Assembly: GCA_902803275.1 (NCBI GenBank)
Contig: CADCPE010000248.1
Span: forward strand, 1 to 7,756
Direction of reading: 5' to 3'
Source: an uncultured Erysipelotrichaceae bacterium
GTDB taxonomy: Bacteria > Bacillota_I > Bacilli_A > Erysipelotrichales > Erysipelotrichaceae
Length of the DNA: 7,756 bases
A program made the position numbers and the translations under genes. Under the pieces are notes generated by a model, which was given only the letters and a program-made list of their open reading frames with translations, made no database searches and had not been told where the DNA came from. This document shows, in pieces, positions 6,526 to 7,756 of the stretch; within the stretch, counting starts at the first letter, position 1; every line of letters begins with the position of its first letter.

Positions 6526-7208
6526 TAGGCGACTGACAGGATTATCGAAGATCTCACCGACAGGGAGATGTCCCTGTCGTTTTTATGTCTTATCATATAC
6601 TGATCATTGAACATGCCATCCAGGGCATGATAGTCCTGGCTTATAAGCAGTGAATAAGGACTGACAAGCTTCATGTCGCTTAGTTCCTTGTCGCTCTTGG
6701 ATACAAATGAATATATATTCTGTTTCGGATATCTTATCGAATACTCGGCAAAACTGTCAAAACTGACGATGTTCGTATGAAAAATCGAACCCATGGATGA
6801 ACGGATGCAGCGCGGATCGAAATAGTCGATATCGCAGTCGATCAAAGCGATATCCTTGAAATCAAAGGAAACGGCCGATCTTAATACAGTTCCCAGTTCT
6901 CCGAAATCGCTGAATCCGTACAGGACTATGTGATCATCATCCTTCAAAGCAGTATGGAATTTTCTGAAGATCCCGATACAGTAGCAGTTCTCCTTTACCG
7001 AGAGTTTTTCGATCAGCTTGTCATCATAAACCGGTTCGATACCGTTTTTTCTGCACAGCGACAGAAGATAGGAAAACTGTTCATTCTTTAAGGCTTTGTC
7101 ACTGAGAATGACTTTTTCAACATATTCGCTTCTGTGTTTTAAAGCTTCGATCGTCAGGGACATGCCCAGACTGTAGGAAGTCTTGTCTTCTTTCTGGTAT
7201 CTATTCAT
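6504..7208 (-). CDS. Degenerate TrmH/SpoU-like (SPOUT) protein
   Basis: This 234-residue protein has the layout of TrmH-family RNA 2'-O-methyltransferases. It has an N-terminal substrate-binding-like domain (about 12-82: a helix EALKHR, then VEKVILSDKA, GIEPVYDD and NCYCIGIFRKF). A SPOUT-like domain follows, in which motif 1 is recognisable (GELGTVLRSA, 103-112, including the conserved Arg110) together with the following DPRCIRSSMGSIF (131-143). The family Asn of motif 1 (N-x-G-T) is Glu104 here. Motif 2 (G-x-E-x-x-G-L) is replaced by LLISQDYHALDG (187-198). Motif 3 (S-L-N-V-S) reads SLSVRS (215-220). Loss of these AdoMet-pocket residues suggests a binding protein or inactive relative rather than a working methyltransferase. 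The start overlaps the upstream FAD gene by 8 nt and has no strong ribosome site, so translation is probably coupled. The last 22 bp overlap the radical SAM gene tail to tail. Family assignment is fairly sure; loss of activity is inferred. Confidence 0.8.
   Translation of the reverse strand: MNRYQKEDKTSYSLGMSLTIEALKHRSEYVEKVILSDKALKNEQFSYLLSLCRKNGIEPVYDDKLIEKLSVKENCYCIGIFRKFHTALKDDDHIVLYGFSDFGELGTVLRSAVSFDFKDIALIDCDIDYFDPRCIRSSMGSIFHTNIVSFDSFAEYSIRYPKQNIYSFVSKSDKELSDMKLVSPYSLLISQDYHALDGMFNDQYMIRHKNDRDISLSVRSSIILSVAYHLKRSL
6558..6584 (+). terminator. Intrinsic terminator of the radical SAM gene
   Basis: CGACAGGGA (6558-6566) and TCCCTGTCG (6571-6579) form a perfect 9-bp stem with a GATG loop. 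Five Ts follow (6580-6584). It lies 32 bp after the radical SAM stop and is oriented for it. It falls inside the C-terminal coding part of the convergent TrmH-like gene. On that strand the stem is followed by GTGAG rather than a T-run, so it should not stop the TrmH-like transcript. Confidence 0.88.
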
Positions 7209-7756
7209 ATTTTTCTATTAGTCTATTGGCGATCCTTATTCCATCCAAGGCACACGACATTATGCCTCCCCCATATCCGGCACCCTCACCCATCGGATAC
7301 AGATTAGGCGTGTTGACTGATACAAGTTCTTCGTTTCTTTTTATCCTGATTGGACACGAAGATCTCGTCTCAGGTCCGACAATTATTCCCTTATCGATAA
7401 AACCGGGGATCTTCCTGTCAAAATCAGTGAAAGCCTCCTTCATTATTCTAAGATCTTCTTTGCTGAAGAATGAATTGAAATCATAAAGAACTGTTCCCAA
7501 AGGATATGTCGATTCAAAAATCAGTTCATGAAGATCACCATTCATGAAATCTTTAATATTCTGAGAAAGAGCCTTATACGAATCAGAATAGGCATAAGCC
7601 TCATCTTCGATCCTATGAAGATAATCATATCCGTCATCAAATTCTTCTTTGAATATCTGTATCAAGATCGCGCTGTTGGCGATGCCAGAATCTCTTTTGG
7701 AATAGGACATGCCGTTAGTCACGATCGTCTTTTCTTCAGACATTGCCGGTATGACC
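7201..7756 (-). CDS. COG2509-type FAD-dependent protein, C-terminal part only
   Basis: This is the C-terminal 184 or so residues of a FAD-dependent dehydrogenase-like protein of the COG2509 family, normally around 450-540 residues. The gene runs off the right edge. The ATG at 7741-7743 is an internal methionine, because the frame continues upstream as VIPA and the sequence there (SEEKTIVTNGMSYSKRDSG) is the middle of the family's conserved block. Counting from that Met, other signatures are the ETRSSCPIRI stretch (125-134) and the FAD-binding MGEGAGYGGGIMSCALDG (151-168), followed by the C-terminal helix. The N-terminal Rossmann GxGxxG would lie outside the window. The family's reaction is not established. 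The gene overlaps the TrmH-like gene by 8 nt, so the two are probably co-transcribed and perhaps translationally coupled. Confidence 0.9.
   Translation of the reverse strand, partial: VIPAMSEEKTIVTNGMSYSKRDSGIANSAILIQIFKEEFDDGYDYLHRIEDEAYAYSDSYKALSQNIKDFMNGDLHELIFESTYPLGTVLYDFNSFFSKEDLRIMKEAFTDFDRKIPGFIDKGIIVGPETRSSCPIRIKRNEELVSVNTPNLYPMGEGAGYGGGIMSCALDGIRIANRLIEKYE

Noticed and set aside
1..7756. CRISPR arrays, tRNA or rRNA genes, insertion sequences or att sites.
   Set aside because: No regularly spaced repeats, transposase or integrase-like ORFs, or tRNA-like cloverleaf sequences were noticed on either strand; the only clustered repeats are the riboswitch half-sites.

Overview
The window looks like a chromosomal segment from a moderately AT-rich Gram-positive bacterium (Bacillota). 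The evidence is strong Shine-Dalgarno sites, a hairpin-plus-T-run terminator, a manganese-type leader RNA in front of a P-type ATPase, and a short positively charged signal peptide on a large extracellular protein. Gene content and protein style would fit the Erysipelotrichia, but that placement is a guess.

Layout, left to right. Positions 1-2114 (minus) hold the N-terminal 704 codons of a large secreted protein that runs off the left edge. It has a signal peptide, an unrecognised N-terminal domain, a glycine linker and a region resembling a right-handed beta-helix. Positions 2199-2738 (minus) encode a membrane-anchored YdcF/SanA-like (DUF218) protein. Positions 2753-5470 (minus) encode a complete type IIA (SERCA-like) cation P-type ATPase of 905 residues. 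A short hairpin overlaps the ATPase stop codon just before the DUF218 gene. Positions 5471-5718 are a divergent control region. Positions 5719-6525 (plus) encode a small radical SAM protein with a SPASM-like C-terminus, followed by a strong intrinsic terminator. Positions 6504-7208 (minus) encode a TrmH/SpoU-like protein that has lost residues of its AdoMet-binding motifs. Its start overlaps the end of a COG2509-type FAD-dependent protein (7201 to beyond the right edge).

The most informative part is the control region. Read on the minus strand it contains a promoter, an aptamer with the hallmarks of the yybP-ykoY manganese riboswitch, and then four copies of one short half-site in alternating orientation. 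The half-sites can fold either as a terminator or as an antiterminator. The 3' strand of aptamer helix P1 lies inside the first half-site, so ligand binding should favour the antiterminator and turn the ATPase on. Together with an intact two-site SERCA-type ion-binding set, this points to a Mn2+-induced Mn2+/Ca2+ exporter.

The right half shows tight packing. The radical SAM and TrmH-like genes converge and overlap by 22 bp. The radical SAM terminator sits inside the TrmH-like coding sequence, exactly over the region that should hold SPOUT motif 3.
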